Origin: Aliidiomarina sp.
GTDB taxonomy: Bacteria > Pseudomonadota > Gammaproteobacteria > Enterobacterales > Alteromonadaceae
NCBI RefSeq assembly: GCF_022565475.1
Contig: NZ_JAIUMR010000001.1
Span: 186,001 to 250,000 of the forward strand
Direction of reading: 5' to 3'
DNA: 64,000 nucleotides
The first letter of the stretch is position 1, and every line of letters starts with the position of its first letter. The translations under genes were made by a program, and so were the position numbers. The notes under the pieces are model-generated. The model searched no databases. It was not told where the DNA came from and saw only the letters and a program-made list of their open reading frames with translations. Shown here piece after piece: positions 53,385 to 63,317 of this stretch.

Positions 53385-54245
53385 ATGCCAACGCCGAACC
53401 AAGACACGCTTGCCCATCTAAAGCTTGGACAAGCCACCGACTACCCTACTCAATTTGATGCGACTCTGCTGCAAGCCGTGCCGCGCCAGATGAATCGCGA
53501 CAGCCTAAACATTCATGCCGACAACCTGCCGTTCGTGGGCCGTGACTTATGGACCTGTTACGAACTCTCGTGGCTACAACCCAACGGCGTGCCGGCGGTT
53601 GTCATTGCCGAGGTTGAGGTGCCCGCCGACAGTCCAAACTTGATTGAATCGAAGTCATTTAAACTGTATTTAAATGGCTACAATCAGAGTATCTTCGCTT
53701 CCACAGAGGTGGTCGCGAAGCAGCTGCAAACCGATTTAAGTGGGTGTGCAAACAGCACCGTTGCGGTTCGTTTGTATTCACTGCACGAATATAGTCAATT
53801 GGGTATCAGCGAGCTTCCCGGCGATTGTATCGATCACGAACCTGTCGACATTCACAGCTATGATTATCAGCCTGCGATCTTGCAAGAATTGGTCAACGCA
53901 GATGCGCAGCACGTTAAGGAATCGCTGCACAGCCACCTATTAAAGTCGAACTGTTTGATTACCAACCAACCCGACTGGGGCTCTGTACTGATTCAATATC
54001 AAGGCCGACAGATTAATCGGGCGGCGTTGCTGGCCTATTTAGTCTCATTTCGCAACCATAATGAGTTTCATGAACAATGCGTTGAACGGATTTATACCGA
54101 CTTGCAACGTTACGGTGAATTTTCACAACTAACGGTACTTGCCCGTTATACCCGTCGTGGCGGTCTAGATATTAACCCGATGCGCGCCAGTGCCCCCGAG
54201 TTACTTGACCCGAAATTGCAGCGTGCTCGCCTTGCGCGGCAATAG
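53385..54245 (+). CDS. queF: NADPH-dependent 7-cyano-7-deazaguanine reductase QueF (type II)
   Basis: The 286-residue tandem T-fold protein has the QueF motif [15 protein letters not shown] near residue 90, which binds NADPH. The catalytic Cys is in [16 protein letters not shown], with the nearby Asp. It reduces preQ0 to preQ1 in queuosine biosynthesis. Full length for the bacterial type II form. A GAGGACTCCGG region precedes the ATG. It lies between syd and ppnN as in E. coli. Confidence 0.97.
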   Translation: MPTPNQDTLAHLKLGQATDYPTQFDATLLQAVPRQMNRDSLNIHADNLPFVGRDLWTCYELSWLQPNGVPAVVIAEVEVPADSPNLIESKSFKLYLNGYNQSIFASTEVVAKQLQTDLSGCANSTVAVRLYSLHEYSQLGISELPGDCIDHEPVDIHSYDYQPAILQELVNADAQHVKESLHSHLLKSNCLITNQPDWGSVLIQYQGRQINRAALLAYLVSFRNHNEFHEQCVERIYTDLQRYGEFSQLTVLARYTRRGGLDINPMRASAPELLDPKLQRARLARQ

Positions 54246-54395
54246 TTTGTGGCCATAACCGACGGCAAATAAAGTTGATTCTTTTGGCGAAAGGCGCGTA
54301 CTCTTACGTGTTCGCAAAAATTTAATAAAAATAGATTAGATTGGATGAGGAAGAAAGCCACGCAAAAGCCAAGTGGCTAGGAGTAAAGAAAACTT

Positions 54396-55754
54396 ATGCG
54401 TATATCATTATCCCCACAGGGCAGCATGTCGTTGCTCTCACAAATTGAAATCGATCGTCTGCAACAAAGCACGGACAGTCCTTTATATAAATTATTTCGC
54501 AATTGTGTCTTAGCCGTCTTAAACGTTGGCAGCCATACTGACAATAGCGCCGAGATTTTTGACCAGTATGAAGACTTTGAAGTTAATGTTCTACGCCGCG
54601 AGCGTGGCGTTAAGCTCGAGCTCATTAACCCACCTTCGTCAGCGTTTGTCGATGGCGAGCTGATCGTCGGTATCCGCGAACACGTTGAAGCGGTGTTACG
54701 CGACATTTTATTCGTCGGTGAACGTTATCCCCATGATGTGCTGGTCAACATGAGTACCCGCCATCTCACCCATGTCACGTTTGACATTCTCCGTAACGCC
54801 GGAGTGGTCAAACCGATTCAAGAGCCGGACATGGTCGTTTGCTGGGGCGGTCACTCCATATCTGAGAACGAATATAAGTACACCAAAGTGGTCGGCTATG
54901 AACTCGGTTTACGCGCATTTAATGTGTGTACCGGGTGCGGGCCGGGGGCAATGAAAGGCCCAATGAAGGGCGCGACCATCGGTCATGCCAAGCAACGGAT
55001 TAAAGACGCGCGGTATTTCGGTCTTACTGAACCGGGAATTATTGCTGCCGAGCCGCCAAACCCAATCGTTAACGAACTCGTCATCATGCCGGATATCGAA
55101 AAGCGCTTGGAAGCCTTTGTCCGCGTTGCCCATGCCATTATTATTTTCCCCGGTGGCGCCGGTACTGCGGAAGAATTGCTTTACCTGCTCGGAATTCTGA
55201 TGCATCCGAACAATAAAGATCAAGAACTACCTGTCGTGCTCACTGGCCCAGAAAGTGCGCGCCCTTATTTTGAGCATTTGGATCAGTTTATTGCGAAGAC
55301 ACTTGGTGAATCGGCCACGCAGTATTACAAAATCATCATTAACGATCCGCAAGCGGTCGCTCAGCATATTCAAACTGGGATGGCTGCCGTGAAGCGCTAT
55401 CGGCAGGACAGCGGCGACGCCTATCACTTCAACTGGACCTTGCACATTGAAGAGCCGTTCCAACAACCGTTCGAACCAACTCATGAGAATGTAGCCAAGC
55501 TCAACTTGCATCTCGATCAGCCGAAAGAACAACTGGCGGCCGATTTGCGTCGCGCTTTCTCCGCAATTGTGGCGGGTAACGTCAAAGAGCCAGGATTGCG
55601 CGAAATTCGCAAGCACGGACCGTATAAAATCTCGGGCGAGCCACAATTCATGGCAGAACTCGACGAACTGCTGCAATCTTTCGTTGAGCAGGATCGCATG
55701 AAACTCCCAGGTGGTACAAAATACCAACCGTGTTACCAAGTCATTAAAGGTTAA
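54396..55754 (+). CDS. ppnN: Nucleotide 5'-monophosphate nucleosidase PpnN (YgdH, LOG family)
   Basis: The 452-residue protein contains the [16 protein letters not shown] motif (LOG family) near residue 250, [16 protein letters not shown] and the N-terminal domain typical of PpnN. E. coli PpnN hydrolyses nucleoside monophosphates to base and ribose 5-phosphate and binds (p)ppGpp. A hairpin AGCCAC/GTGGCT with AGGAG beyond it lies just upstream, so the Shine-Dalgarno is about 12 bases from the ATG. A second Met (MSLLSQ) ten codons on is an alternative start. Confidence 0.95.
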   Translation: MRISLSPQGSMSLLSQIEIDRLQQSTDSPLYKLFRNCVLAVLNVGSHTDNSAEIFDQYEDFEVNVLRRERGVKLELINPPSSAFVDGELIVGIREHVEAVLRDILFVGERYPHDVLVNMSTRHLTHVTFDILRNAGVVKPIQEPDMVVCWGGHSISENEYKYTKVVGYELGLRAFNVCTGCGPGAMKGPMKGATIGHAKQRIKDARYFGLTEPGIIAAEPPNPIVNELVIMPDIEKRLEAFVRVAHAIIIFPGGAGTAEELLYLLGILMHPNNKDQELPVVLTGPESARPYFEHLDQFIAKTLGESATQYYKIIINDPQAVAQHIQTGMAAVKRYRQDSGDAYHFNWTLHIEEPFQQPFEPTHENVAKLNLHLDQPKEQLAADLRRAFSAIVAGNVKEPGLREIRKHGPYKISGEPQFMAELDELLQSFVEQDRMKLPGGTKYQPCYQVIKG

Positions 55755-55757
55755 TTT

Positions 55758-56138
55758 GTGAAAAAAGGGTTTCTGATTGCATTCATAGGGTTTGTCATTT
55801 ACGCCGTTGTTGCAGGTGGCATCCTTCATTTCTACACTGCAAACCCAGAAACCATGACCTGGCGTGAGCGCGAGATTTTTAATCGCAAGTATATTGGCCG
55901 CTTAAAAATCGGTACCACTCGTGATGAAGTCTTGCGCTTGCTCGGGCCACCGGATATCAGTGAAGCGCGCGCAGCCTCCGATGGTCGCAACGTGTTGATC
56001 CTGTTCTACCGTACCCATCATGTAAAATCGGACGGCATTACCACCCGCGATGAAACAACTCCGTTATTGTTCACTGACAATTTGTTGTTCGCGTGGGGCG
56101 AAGCTGCCTACGAAGCCGAATTTGGTCCGTTGAAATAG
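55758..56138 (+). CDS. DUF3192 family membrane-anchored protein
   Basis: A 126-residue protein with an N-terminal membrane helix (FLIAFIGFVIYAVVAGGIL). Its BamE/SmpA-like small domain carries NRKYIGRLKIGTTRDEVLRLLGPPDISEA, FYRTHHVKSDGITTRDE, TPLLFTDN and FAWGEAAY. This matches DUF3192, known mainly from Alteromonadales and Vibrionales. Function unknown. Only 3 bases separate it from ppnN, so the two are cotranscribed. Confidence 0.85.
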   Translation: MKKGFLIAFIGFVIYAVVAGGILHFYTANPETMTWREREIFNRKYIGRLKIGTTRDEVLRLLGPPDISEARAASDGRNVLILFYRTHHVKSDGITTRDETTPLLFTDNLLFAWGEAAYEAEFGPLK

Positions 56139-56344
56139 TCAACGGCAACCGCTATTCAGTTACTTAACATTCTGTTAACCCCCATTTTTTACCGTGATAC
56201 CGACTATAGTCGTAGCAAGCCTGCTAGTCGGATGGGCGGAAAAATGGTATAAAGTGCGGCTAAGATTTTATGCTGATGGCGGCTATTCATGATATCGCGG
56301 TCAGCACTATCCATTTATATCAGCAGTATCAGAAGGGTCAACGC

Positions 56345-57349
56345 ATGAGCAGAACAATTACCGTCATCCCGGGCGATGGAATCGGTCCGGATATTATCGA
56401 GTCAGCCGTAAAAATCATGGATAAGGCCGGTTGTGATTTCATTTACGAATACGCCGATGCAGGCTTAGTTGCGCTCGAGAAACACGGTGAACTATTACCA
56501 GCAACAACCCTCGATGCGATTAAACGCAACGGTATCACCTTGAAAGGTCCCCTGACGACGCCAGTCGGTGGTGGCTTTACCTCCATTAACGTAACCCTAC
56601 GCAAGCAGTTTGGCCTATACGCCAACGTGCGTCCGGTCAACAGCTTCAAAGGCACAAAAGCGCGCTACGAAGACATCGACATCATTACCGTGCGGGAAAA
56701 CACCGAAGGCATGTACTCGGGCTTGGGGCAAACCACCAAAGAAGATGGTAGCGAAGCTGAAGCGATGAGCCGAGTCACCCGCACTGGCTGTGAGCGCATT
56801 GTTCGTTTTGCATTTGAACTTGCCCGCCGTGAAAATCGCAAAAAAGTGACCGCGGTGCATAAAGCCAACATTTTGAAAACGACTTCAGGTATGTTCCTCG
56901 CCGTCGCGCGTGAAGTCGCGAAAGACTACGCCGACATTCAGTTTGAAGAAATGATCGTCGACGCCACCTGTATGAAGCTAGTTATGACGCCAGAAATCTT
57001 CGACGTGATTGTGACCACCAACCTGTTTGGTGACATCCTGTCCGATCTATGTGCTGGTTTGGTGGGTGGTTTAGGGATGGCTCCGGGTGCAAACATTGGC
57101 CCTGACTGTGCCATTTTTGAAGCCGTACACGGTTCAGCACCGGATATCGCCGGCCAAAATCTCGCGAACCCGAGCTCAGTAATTTTAGCGTCAATTCAAA
57201 TGCTCGAGCACCTTGGCATGCACGAGCAAGCGAAGAACATCTTAGCGGCGCTGCGCGATGTCATTGAATCGGGTGACCGCACGACCCGCGACCTAGGTGG
57301 CAGCCATGGCACGATGGATTTCACGCAAGCTATTTTAGACCGCCTATAA
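56345..57349 (+). CDS. NAD-dependent isocitrate dehydrogenase
   Basis: About 334 residues from ATG 56345 (MSRTITVIPGDGIGPDI, AAGG 8 bases upstream); the track start adds 25 residues. The protein is a beta-decarboxylating dehydrogenase with TLRKQFGLYANVRPVNSF, ENTEGMYSG, KANILK, the metal-binding Asp in NLFGDILSDL and HGSAPDIAG. The Asp-Ile after HGSAP is the NAD-type determinant, where NADP enzymes have Lys-Tyr. Short length and this motif indicate the NAD-type homolog, not the 416-residue E. coli Icd. Isopropylmalate dehydrogenase is less likely because the substrate-binding segment differs. Confidence 0.85.
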   Translation: MSRTITVIPGDGIGPDIIESAVKIMDKAGCDFIYEYADAGLVALEKHGELLPATTLDAIKRNGITLKGPLTTPVGGGFTSINVTLRKQFGLYANVRPVNSFKGTKARYEDIDIITVRENTEGMYSGLGQTTKEDGSEAEAMSRVTRTGCERIVRFAFELARRENRKKVTAVHKANILKTTSGMFLAVAREVAKDYADIQFEEMIVDATCMKLVMTPEIFDVIVTTNLFGDILSDLCAGLVGGLGMAPGANIGPDCAIFEAVHGSAPDIAGQNLANPSSVILASIQMLEHLGMHEQAKNILAALRDVIESGDRTTRDLGGSHGTMDFTQAILDRL

Positions 57350-57369
57350 GAACTGCGTGGTTCAACCTC

Positions 57370-57403
57370 GATAAGCCACAGCGACTTGCTGTGGCTTATC
57401 TCT
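57370..57403 (+). terminator. Terminator after isocitrate dehydrogenase
   Basis: Perfect 13-base arms GATAAGCCACAGC and GCTGTGGCTTATC with a 5-base loop, 20 bases after the stop, followed by a short TCTTT. The stem is strong although the T-run is weak. Confidence 0.75.
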
Positions 57404-57525
57404 TTCCGCAATACCTCGATTGCAGCAGTTCACACCAGCGTATGACCAAGCAAACGCTAGCATTCACGCCGAAATCAAAGTAAGCTTTTAGCTGATTTTA
57501 TCGAACCGATAACGAGTTGATTTCT

Positions 57526-60003
57526 ATGCAACACACTTCCCGCCTCAGGGGCTTATTACTGTGTTTTACCGTCGGTCTGTTGGCCGTTTTTATATTTGGC
57601 GTGTCGACGCAGCGAGCCGCTGCCCAAGAATCTACTCATGAATCCGTTGCCCTCGAACAAAATCTCAGTGCAGAGATTGCCCGCCTGCAATACCAGCTTG
57701 AAGAAGTCCGTGAGAATCGCGCCGATTTAACCGCGCAGTATGCGGTGTTATCCGGAAGTCAGCTTTTGCACCGCGTCTTGCAAGAGCAACGTGCGGCATT
57801 ACCCAGCGTCAATCGCCGCGACGTTAACGACCAGCTCGCTCAATTAAGGCTCGATTTGTTCTATTTACAACGCGAAATTCGTACCGCAACTGCAGCGTCA
57901 CAACCCCTACTTGTCGAGCAACAACACTTGCTGCAACAACGCATCGATCAACGTGTTACTTATATGCGCCTACAGCAAGAGCTGCAACTCGAAGTCCAAG
58001 CTTTTGCCTTGGAATTGGAAGAGTTCCTTTTTTGGACACCAAGTAACCCACGCCTTAACGCAGATTGGTTTATGAACTTCCCGGCGCAACTGCAACGCCA
58101 AGGACAACGCATGCAGCAATCGGTAACGACGATGCTGCGTCATAGCGAATTTCGTCCGACGTTAACTGCCATCGGACTACTCATCTTGCTTTTAGTCCTC
58201 ATTTGGCAGCATCGACGTATTCAAGCGCTGCTCACTGACCAGCAAGGGCTCATGAACAACAGCGAACAGCCACCTTCACCATGGCTGATTGCCCGAGCAC
58301 TGGCCAAAGTTATTCTCTATGTCGCACCGCTATCGCTGGCGCTGCTGCTTGTTGGCCAATTCATTGGTAGTGATGAAACCACAGAGCACCTGCAACCGCA
58401 CAAGGTCTTTACCGCCTTGGCGCTGGCGCTCTTCATGATTAGTTTCCTACGCAAAGTTCTTAAACCCGCAGGTTTCGCGGAAGCATTTTTCCAATGGCCA
58501 AGCGCAAACTGTGCCATGCTCAAGCGTTACATCGAATTATTTGCGCTTGCGTTGTTACCGCTGACGGTCATTCTCGCTTTTGCAAGCCAGCAAACCAGTC
58601 TCTATGCGCAAGATATGGTCGGTTCACTCAGCCTTGTGCTCGCTGGCCTTTATCTTGCTGGCATCAGTACTTGGTTATTTTCCCGTTTACCGACCTTGTA
58701 TAACTCCTTATTCGTCCATCGATTAATAGCAGCGGCCGTTATCTTCTTGCCACTTAGCTTAGTCTGGATGGTCGCGACCGGTTACTACTACACCGCACTG
58801 CGACTGAGTGGCTACTACCTCGCCACCTTCTATGTAATGACCATTTGGGTCATTCTTGAGGCCAGTATTCGCCGAGCGATTCAGCTTTCCAGCGAGACAT
58901 TGAAGCGGGAGCGGGACGCTGAGCTTGCATTGGTCACAGACGAGCAATCGATCGCTGATCAAGACATTGAAAATGCTGCCCCAGTCGTGACTCCGGTCAA
59001 AGACTACGCTGACATCGAACAAGCAGAAGCGCAATCGCTGCGCCTCGGTCGTTTTTTCCTGTTGGTTCTTTTCACTTTTATCTTGTTCACCGTTTGGTCA
59101 GACGCTCTCAGTGCCTTGCATTATCTCGATAGCCAATATATTTGGGATAACGAACAAGGCATTCAGTTTATACCTGTCAGCATTGGTGCACTGATGACGG
59201 CATTCTTTATTATCGTCGTCAGTATCGTCCTGATTCGCAATTTACCCGGCTTGCTTGAAGTGATGTTCCTCTCACGTCTTAAACTAGAAATGGGCACCTC
59301 GTACGCGGTCACCTCATTAACCAATTATGTCCTGATCAGCATCGCGATTGTCTCGGTGTTTGCCGTCTTAGGTGTAAAATGGGAGCAACTGCAATGGCTC
59401 GCTGCTGGTCTAACGGTCGGTTTAGGGTTTGGTTTGCAGGAAATTTTCGGTAACTTCATCAGCGGACTGATCTTGTTCTTCGAACGCCCCGTTCGTGTCG
59501 GTGACATTGTCACGCTGAATAACTTATCGGGACGCGTTTCAAAGATCAAAATTCGCGCGACTGTGATCACCGACTTCGACCGCCGTGACATTGTCGTACC
59601 TAATCGCAGCTTTATAACGGGTCAATTCGTCAATTGGTCATTGAGCAATACCATCACCCGGATCACCGTCAAAGTTGGTGTTGCTTATGGCTCTGATCTC
59701 GAGAAAACACGGCAAATTCTACTCGAAATTGCCGATCAAGAAGAACGTGTACTGAAAGAGCCAGCGCCTCAAGTTCTGTTTTTATCCTTTGGCGAAAGTA
59801 CTTTAGATCACGAGCTACGCATGCATGTGGGTGGCCTTTCCGACCGCAATCCAACCATTGACGCGGTGAATCGGGAAATCGACAAGCGCTTCCGCGCTGC
59901 CGGAATTGAAATTGCCTTTAACCAAATTGACGTGCATTTTCGCAATGACTTGGGTGTCGAAAAACTCATTCAGCAGGAAAATCGACAAAGTAAAGACTCA
60001 TGA
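57526..60003 (+). CDS. MscS-family mechanosensitive channel, MscK-like but shorter
   Basis: About 825 residues from ATG 57526 (the track start is a TTG). It has a signal peptide ending near AAAQE, a periplasmic coiled-coil domain (residues ~30-200) and many membrane helices. The C-terminal MscS domain carries WLAAGLTVGLGFGLQEIFGN (pore helix), FFERPVRVGDIVTLN, VVPNRSFI and AFNQIDVHF. MscK and MscM (YbdG/YjeP class) are about 1100 residues, so the periplasmic part here is reduced. It releases solutes during osmotic downshift. Single gene with a terminator after it. Confidence 0.9.
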   Translation: MQHTSRLRGLLLCFTVGLLAVFIFGVSTQRAAAQESTHESVALEQNLSAEIARLQYQLEEVRENRADLTAQYAVLSGSQLLHRVLQEQRAALPSVNRRDVNDQLAQLRLDLFYLQREIRTATAASQPLLVEQQHLLQQRIDQRVTYMRLQQELQLEVQAFALELEEFLFWTPSNPRLNADWFMNFPAQLQRQGQRMQQSVTTMLRHSEFRPTLTAIGLLILLLVLIWQHRRIQALLTDQQGLMNNSEQPPSPWLIARALAKVILYVAPLSLALLLVGQFIGSDETTEHLQPHKVFTALALALFMISFLRKVLKPAGFAEAFFQWPSANCAMLKRYIELFALALLPLTVILAFASQQTSLYAQDMVGSLSLVLAGLYLAGISTWLFSRLPTLYNSLFVHRLIAAAVIFLPLSLVWMVATGYYYTALRLSGYYLATFYVMTIWVILEASIRRAIQLSSETLKRERDAELALVTDEQSIADQDIENAAPVVTPVKDYADIEQAEAQSLRLGRFFLLVLFTFILFTVWSDALSALHYLDSQYIWDNEQGIQFIPVSIGALMTAFFIIVVSIVLIRNLPGLLEVMFLSRLKLEMGTSYAVTSLTNYVLISIAIVSVFAVLGVKWEQLQWLAAGLTVGLGFGLQEIFGNFISGLILFFERPVRVGDIVTLNNLSGRVSKIKIRATVITDFDRRDIVVPNRSFITGQFVNWSLSNTITRITVKVGVAYGSDLEKTRQILLEIADQEERVLKEPAPQVLFLSFGESTLDHELRMHVGGLSDRNPTIDAVNREIDKRFRAAGIEIAFNQIDVHFRNDLGVEKLIQQENRQSKDS

Positions 60004-60030
60004 AAAAACGCCCCGAGGGGCGTTTCTGCT
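60004..60030. terminator. Bidirectional terminator between mscK-like and ybjN-like genes
   Basis: AAACGCCCC (60006-60014) and GGGGCGTTT (60017-60025) form a 9-base stem flanked by A and T runs, between two convergent genes. Confidence 0.75.
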
Positions 60031-60476
60031 TACATCACGACATCATTCAACCACGCCAAAAATGAATAGCGCGCCGTCATTAAAAAGTCTTTCACTCGAC
60101 GCTCGGTGATACCGCCAGCGAAGTCTAAGTCAAGTTCCAAGACCGGGTGGCCTTCTGTCGTCCAATAGGAGCGAGAGTAGCTTTTGCTACGGTTCCAGTC
60201 GTTGACACGGGTTTGGATATCGCCGTTAGACTCAGTAAACACCGTGAAAAATTGCGCCATCTCATTGTTTTTTGCAACGATGATGTAGGTATTATATCCC
60301 TCAATTTTCCATAAAATGTCGCCATCGTCGTCAATCGATACGGCATAACCTTCCGATTTCATGAGTTCCAACATAGCCTCGACACTGGTACTTTCGAGAA
60401 TCGGCTCGGCGGTTGCGGAAGGGCTAACACTCAAGAAAAATAAGCTTACACAAATAACGCGTAGTAATTGCTGCAT
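60030..60476 (-). CDS. Exported YbjN-domain protein
   Basis: The 148-residue protein has a signal peptide (LLRVICVSLFFLSVSPSATAEP) and a YbjN-type domain. Matching segments are MLELMKSEGYAVSIDDDGDILWKIEG, VNDWNRSKSYSRSYWTTEGHPVLELDLDFAGGITERRV and a C-terminal amphipathic end. The WNR(x)nS and ELDLDFAGG motifs are characteristic. YbjN proteins are linked to envelope and motility phenotypes in enterics, but the mechanism is unknown. Signal-bearing versions like this one probably work in the periplasm. Confidence 0.82.
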   Translation of the reverse strand: MQQLLRVICVSLFFLSVSPSATAEPILESTSVEAMLELMKSEGYAVSIDDDGDILWKIEGYNTYIIVAKNNEMAQFFTVFTESNGDIQTRVNDWNRSKSYSRSYWTTEGHPVLELDLDFAGGITERRVKDFLMTARYSFLAWLNDVVM

Positions 60477-60676
60477 ACAAATCCCTTAAAAATGGAAGTT
60501 CTGCGCTGATAATCCGAAGTGAAAAGCGCATTGTGCAGGAGTATTTGTGAGAAACTGAATTGCGTCAAGTGAAAAAGTGTTGCAACGTATACGTTAGGGA
60601 ATAACTTCGATTTTGACCCGGGCCAGTCCCGCTTGGGTGTCGGCAATTTCACTGAACGACGCCTAAAAGGCGACGT

Positions 60677-61747
60677 TTATGATTTCAGTTTTTTGCGCAA
60701 GTACACCGTAATCTCTTCGCGATCATGGTACAAATGTTTCGCAGAGAGTTCATAGCCACGAACTTCTTCTTCGGCCAAGCGATTGTGGATCGCTTCAAGG
60801 TACTGTTGTACCGCTGCGTAGCGCTTCTTCATTGGTAATTTCAGGTTAAACATGGCGTCGTGGCACCATTCGCCAATGAACCAGTCCGCCATTAAATGCG
60901 CCACCCGAACCGGCTTTTCCACCATGTCACAGACTAACCAACGGATGTTGCGTTTTTTCGGTAGAAAGGTAAAACCGTCCTCACGGAAATGTTTCACTTG
61001 TCCGGTTTCCATCAGTCCTTCATCCATCGCACCATTGTCAACCGCGCTGACCATCATGCCATAGTAGACCAATACCGACGTCCACCCGCCAGGACAAGCG
61101 CCGAGGTCGACGGCATTCATGCCAGAACTGACGCGAGCTTCATACTCGGCTTCTGGGATCATGACTTTAAAGCCCTCTGCGAGCTTCGCAGCCGAGCGAC
61201 TAGGTGCACCTTTGGGTGTTCGAATGCGTGGAATCCCCATCGGGAACGGCGAATGGTTGTAGGAATAGGAATAGCCGACAACGGCCGAGTGCGTGCTACG
61301 AAACATGACGTGTAAAACCGGTCGATTGGTGATCTCTTTGTCGGCGAGTATTCCAGATTCACGCAGTGCGACCGTCAATGGTTTACTAATCTTTTTACAC
61401 AGGCCCGATAGTGACCGCCCGTCATTGGTGTCACTGGTCTCAATCCACAAACGTCCACATAACTGTGTGCCTGCGAGCGCGGTGACAATCGGAGCGACAC
61501 GATCGTCGACGGGCAAGTCATTGAGATCCGCCACGCGTACAAACAGTTGCCGCGCAAAAATCAGCGAACTGACTGGCAACTTGCGAGCCAAATGATCGCC
61601 CTCTTCCGGTTTGCACTCGAATGTAACCAGCGCAGAGTCTGGCTGCGCTTTACAATAGCCATACACGCCTAACGCTGCAGCACGCTCTTGGATTTCAGCA
61701 GCGCATTCAGCCTCAAAACCTGCACGACAATATAATAAAACAGCCAT
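60677..61747 (-). CDS. rlmM: 23S rRNA 2'-O-ribose C2498 methyltransferase RlmM
   Basis: The 356-residue protein has an N-terminal THUMP-like domain (VLLYCRAGFEAECAAEIQ) and a C-terminal Rossmann methyltransferase. SAM-binding VDLGACPGGWTS and the catalytic Lys/Asp/Lys context (LVCDMVEKP) are visible. It methylates C2498 of 23S rRNA. RlmM near gcvA is a conserved arrangement (E. coli gcvA-ygdD-rlmM); here an alpha/beta hydrolase takes the middle position. Confidence 0.96.
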   Translation of the reverse strand: MAVLLYCRAGFEAECAAEIQERAAALGVYGYCKAQPDSALVTFECKPEEGDHLARKLPVSSLIFARQLFVRVADLNDLPVDDRVAPIVTALAGTQLCGRLWIETSDTNDGRSLSGLCKKISKPLTVALRESGILADKEITNRPVLHVMFRSTHSAVVGYSYSYNHSPFPMGIPRIRTPKGAPSRSAAKLAEGFKVMIPEAEYEARVSSGMNAVDLGACPGGWTSVLVYYGMMVSAVDNGAMDEGLMETGQVKHFREDGFTFLPKKRNIRWLVCDMVEKPVRVAHLMADWFIGEWCHDAMFNLKLPMKKRYAAVQQYLEAIHNRLAEEEVRGYELSAKHLYHDREEITVYLRKKLKS

Positions 61748-61786
61748 AACTTTTTAACCTTCGTGGTTGTTCAACGCCAAGCGTTG

Positions 61787-62380
61787 TTAACAACATTGTT
61801 GAATAAATTCATCGACCCAATCGGCGACCTGTTGCCATGATTGGTTTTGCGTCAGCCCGCTGCGTTTTGCTGCAACTAAATCATGATTTCCATCAGCAAG
61901 CCATTGGATAGCCACATTGTGAGGTAAACCATGACCGTTAACAAAGTCCGGTCGACCAAACGGATCCGCTGTTCCTTGAATAATTAAATTCGCCGCTCGC
62001 GTATTGACCAGATCAGCGAAACGATCCTTGTCCGGCTGCTTCGGTGGATGAAACGGAAAACCAAGTGCAATTGCTGCACGCGCATTGGCGGCATCAGCCG
62101 TCCGAAAAGCAACCCGCGAGCCCATCGACTTTCCAAGCAAGACAAATTTATCCTGTGGAAACTGCTCACGTAACGCTTGCACCTGGTCCAGCATCGCTTG
62201 ATCCAACTTTACCGCGCGATCGGGAGGGCGCTTTGTACCACTCTCGAGCACTTTTTGCCAGTACGGAAAGGCAAAAGTGTGCACTTTGTAACCTTTTTCG
62301 CCTAATTTAGCCGCAACGGACTGCATGAAGTCACTCTCGGGGCCTGCACCAGCCCCATGAGCAAAGACAATACGAATCAT
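61787..62380 (-). CDS. Alpha/beta hydrolase (Tex30/KANL3-like)
   Basis: About 197 residues from ATG 62380, which overlaps the gcvA stop (ATGA). The track start adds 21 residues inside gcvA. Motifs are VFAHGAGAGPESDFM (oxyanion hole), LGKSMGSRVA (Ser nucleophile), an acid in GTADPFG and a His in ADGNHDLV. This matches the small serine hydrolase family with a HGAGA start and GKSMGG-type elbow. The substrate is unknown. It is cotranscribed with gcvA. Confidence 0.88.
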   Translation of the reverse strand: MIRIVFAHGAGAGPESDFMQSVAAKLGEKGYKVHTFAFPYWQKVLESGTKRPPDRAVKLDQAMLDQVQALREQFPQDKFVLLGKSMGSRVAFRTADAANARAAIALGFPFHPPKQPDKDRFADLVNTRAANLIIQGTADPFGRPDFVNGHGLPHNVAIQWLADGNHDLVAAKRSGLTQNQSWQQVADWVDEFIQQCC

Positions 62381-63297
62381 GACAAGTAAGTTCCCTGTGC
62401 CCGGGTCTCTGCTTCGTCGAGTTCGACTTCCGAGAGCAGCCAATCACGAAAACGTGCCACTTTACCCACGTCCGCTTGTGACTCACGACAGACCATAAAA
62501 AAGGCGTCATTGGTGGGTAACGCTTGCGGGAAAACTCGAACTAAATGACCACTGTCAAGCTCCGGCTTGGCTAAAACACTATTCGCTAAGGCTATGCCTT
62601 GACCGTGCACAGCGGCTTTCAACGCCAAAGCAGAATGTGAAAACACCGGACCTGATTTTTTCGCCGGTGGCTCCTCATGGACTAACTCAAACCATTCGCG
62701 CCACGCATTGCGGGTTTCGTCATGCAGGAGCGTATGTTGTTTGAGGTCAGCAGGTGTCGTTAACGGTTTTGGACCTTGCAATAATAACGGTGAGCAAACC
62801 GGAATTAAAAACTCTTTATGTAAACGATAGGCTTTTACCCCTGGCCAACTACCGCGGCCATAATAAATGGCGATATCCACATAGTCAGTCAAGGACCCGG
62901 TAATTTCGTCGACGGCTTTGAGACGAACATCAACTTCAGGATGTTGTTCATGAAAACGACTCAGACGCGGAACAAGCCAAAGAATCGCGAACCCCGGCGG
63001 TACACACACTGTTAAGGAACCCTGCTCACTGGCTAGCATAATCTTCGACGTTGCTAAGGTCAGTTGTTCAAACATCTGCCGAATTTCAAGGTAGTAGTTC
63101 TGCCCTGCCTCGGTTAACAATAACGCTCGATTACGCCGCAAAAACAATGCGATGCCAAGATAGTCTTCCAAAGCCTTCACTTGATGACTGACGGCTGCTT
63201 GGGTGACGAACAACTCTTCGGCGGCTTTAGTAAAGCTCAAATGCCGAGCAGCTGCCTCAAATGAGCGTAATGCATTTAACGGTGGTAATTTACGCAT
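62377..63297 (-). CDS. gcvA: LysR-type regulator GcvA
   Basis: The 306-residue LysR protein has the N-terminal HTH (LPPLNALRSFEAAARHLSFTKAAEELFVTQAAVSHQVKALE) and an effector domain. VAIYYGRGSWPG, SPLLL, LLHDETR and FSHSALALKAAVHGQGIALANSV align closely with GcvA. GcvA controls the glycine cleavage operon and small RNA GcvB, responding to glycine and purines. Neighbouring rlmM supports the assignment. It lies 20 bases after the winged-helix regulator gene, forming a regulatory operon with the hydrolase. Confidence 0.92.
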   Translation of the reverse strand: MRKLPPLNALRSFEAAARHLSFTKAAEELFVTQAAVSHQVKALEDYLGIALFLRRNRALLLTEAGQNYYLEIRQMFEQLTLATSKIMLASEQGSLTVCVPPGFAILWLVPRLSRFHEQHPEVDVRLKAVDEITGSLTDYVDIAIYYGRGSWPGVKAYRLHKEFLIPVCSPLLLQGPKPLTTPADLKQHTLLHDETRNAWREWFELVHEEPPAKKSGPVFSHSALALKAAVHGQGIALANSVLAKPELDSGHLVRVFPQALPTNDAFFMVCRESQADVGKVARFRDWLLSEVELDEAETRAQGTYLS

Positions 63298-63317
63298 ACT
63301 GTTAATCCGTTCCTCTG

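Noticed and set aside
56200-56233. Nested palindromes CGACTATAGTCG and CCGACTA/TAGTCGG before isocitrate dehydrogenase
   Set aside because: Could be an operator, but no known consensus fits and the stem contains a bulge; too weak to list.
60584-60595. 12-base palindrome AACGTATACGTT
   Set aside because: Several such palindromes are expected by chance in 64 kb, and no second copy or linked gene was seen.
60446-60652. 68-residue minus-strand ORF before the YbjN gene
   Set aside because: No domain resemblance, starts at GTG and overlaps the YbjN signal peptide; probably chance.
60599-60664. Short minus-strand frame reading SFSEIADTQAGLARVKIEVIP then stop
   Set aside because: Looks protein-like but is preceded directly by TAG and has no start codon; could be a gene remnant but cannot be supported.
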